The translations under genes and the position numbers were made by a program. A stretch of DNA of 32,174 bases, from positions 1-32,174 of the forward strand of contig CAZHEF010000033.1 of the NCBI GenBank assembly GCA_964531645.1, written 5' to 3'. A model generated the notes under the pieces. It was not told the DNA's origin. It made no database searches and saw only the letters and a list, made by a program, of their open reading frames with translations. Below, one piece after another: positions 32,083 through 32,174 of this stretch. Every line of letters starts with the position of its first letter. Positions within the stretch are counted from its first letter, which is position 1. This DNA is from JBBIMS01 sp964531645. GTDB lineage: Bacteria; Acidobacteriota; Aminicenantia; JBFLYD01; JBBIMS01.

Positions 32083-32174
32083 ATGAAGAGGCAAAATTTA
32101 AAAGTTAAAAGGCGAAAGGAAAAAGGCAAAATTCAAAATTTAGAGGATAAATTGAAAATCTCAGCTAAACTGCT
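32083..32174 (+). CDS. Possible gene start, cut by window end
   Basis: An ATG with a fair SD (AGGAGAGAG) opens a frame that runs to the window edge: 30 codons, very rich in Lys/Arg (KRQNLKVKRRKEKGK). The DNA is made of the same AAAATTTAAAAG/GAAAAAGG words as the non-coding stretch at 1711-1760. It may be a gene whose N-terminus contains such words, as in the pseudopilins, or simply intergenic DNA. Confidence 0.3.
   Translation, partial: MKRQNLKVKRRKEKGKIQNLEDKLKISAKL

Overview
AT-rich bacterial window with short intergenic gaps, mostly clear Shine-Dalgarno (SD) starts, and a Gram-negative-type cell plan (lipoprotein, C-terminal-Phe beta-barrel, T2SS-type pseudopilins). The mix of CarD, a Ser/Thr kinase with TPRs, a sigma-54 activator and many secreted Ig-like proteins fits an uncultured Acidobacteriota/Aminicenantota-like lineage. 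That placement is an inference from gene style; there is no marker gene here strong enough to prove it.

Layout. 1-3919 (+): the end of an IS relic, then murA-HIT, a terminator, and a three-gene operon (UPF0173 hydrolase, YacP-like NYN protein, DUF2520 Rossmann protein). 3978-6207 (-): carD, a CNNM/CorC membrane protein and smpB. 6246-6978: a decayed stretch and a 390 bp IS derivative with about 45 bp inverted ends. 7035-8563 (+): lemA-htpX. 8619-10994 (+): three GspG-like pseudopilin genes, two with very long leaders. 11046-11682: non-coding. 11683-14188 (-): a Fur-family regulator followed by an OPT transporter. 14617-14689: tRNA-Phe. 14957-17817 (+): bifunctional Rel, RidA, and a TIGR04076 protein. 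17824-22228 (-): a sigma-54 activator and a Ser/Thr kinase-TPR protein. 22551-32070 (+), divergent from these: nine genes for exported proteins (Ig-like, CARDB-like, a beta-helix lipoprotein, a two-repeat protein, an outer-membrane barrel).

The most unusual part is 20.7-30.1 kb. The kinase, the GAYTGA-type activator and the exported-protein operon look like one regulated surface system. Five of its reading frames are interrupted: three by in-frame stops and two by frame changes. I found no such break in the housekeeping genes. Between the divergent units are inverted GCTAA-type repeats and a weak -24/-12-like site.

Other patterns: (i) most longer intergenic gaps hold arrays of short degenerate 'words', and similar words form the leader peptides of two pseudopilins; (ii) murA, fur, carD and perhaps rel have a -10 box only 6-9 bp before the start codon and no SD, suggesting leaderless mRNAs; (iii) both IS ends lie just upstream of a promoter (murA, lemA).
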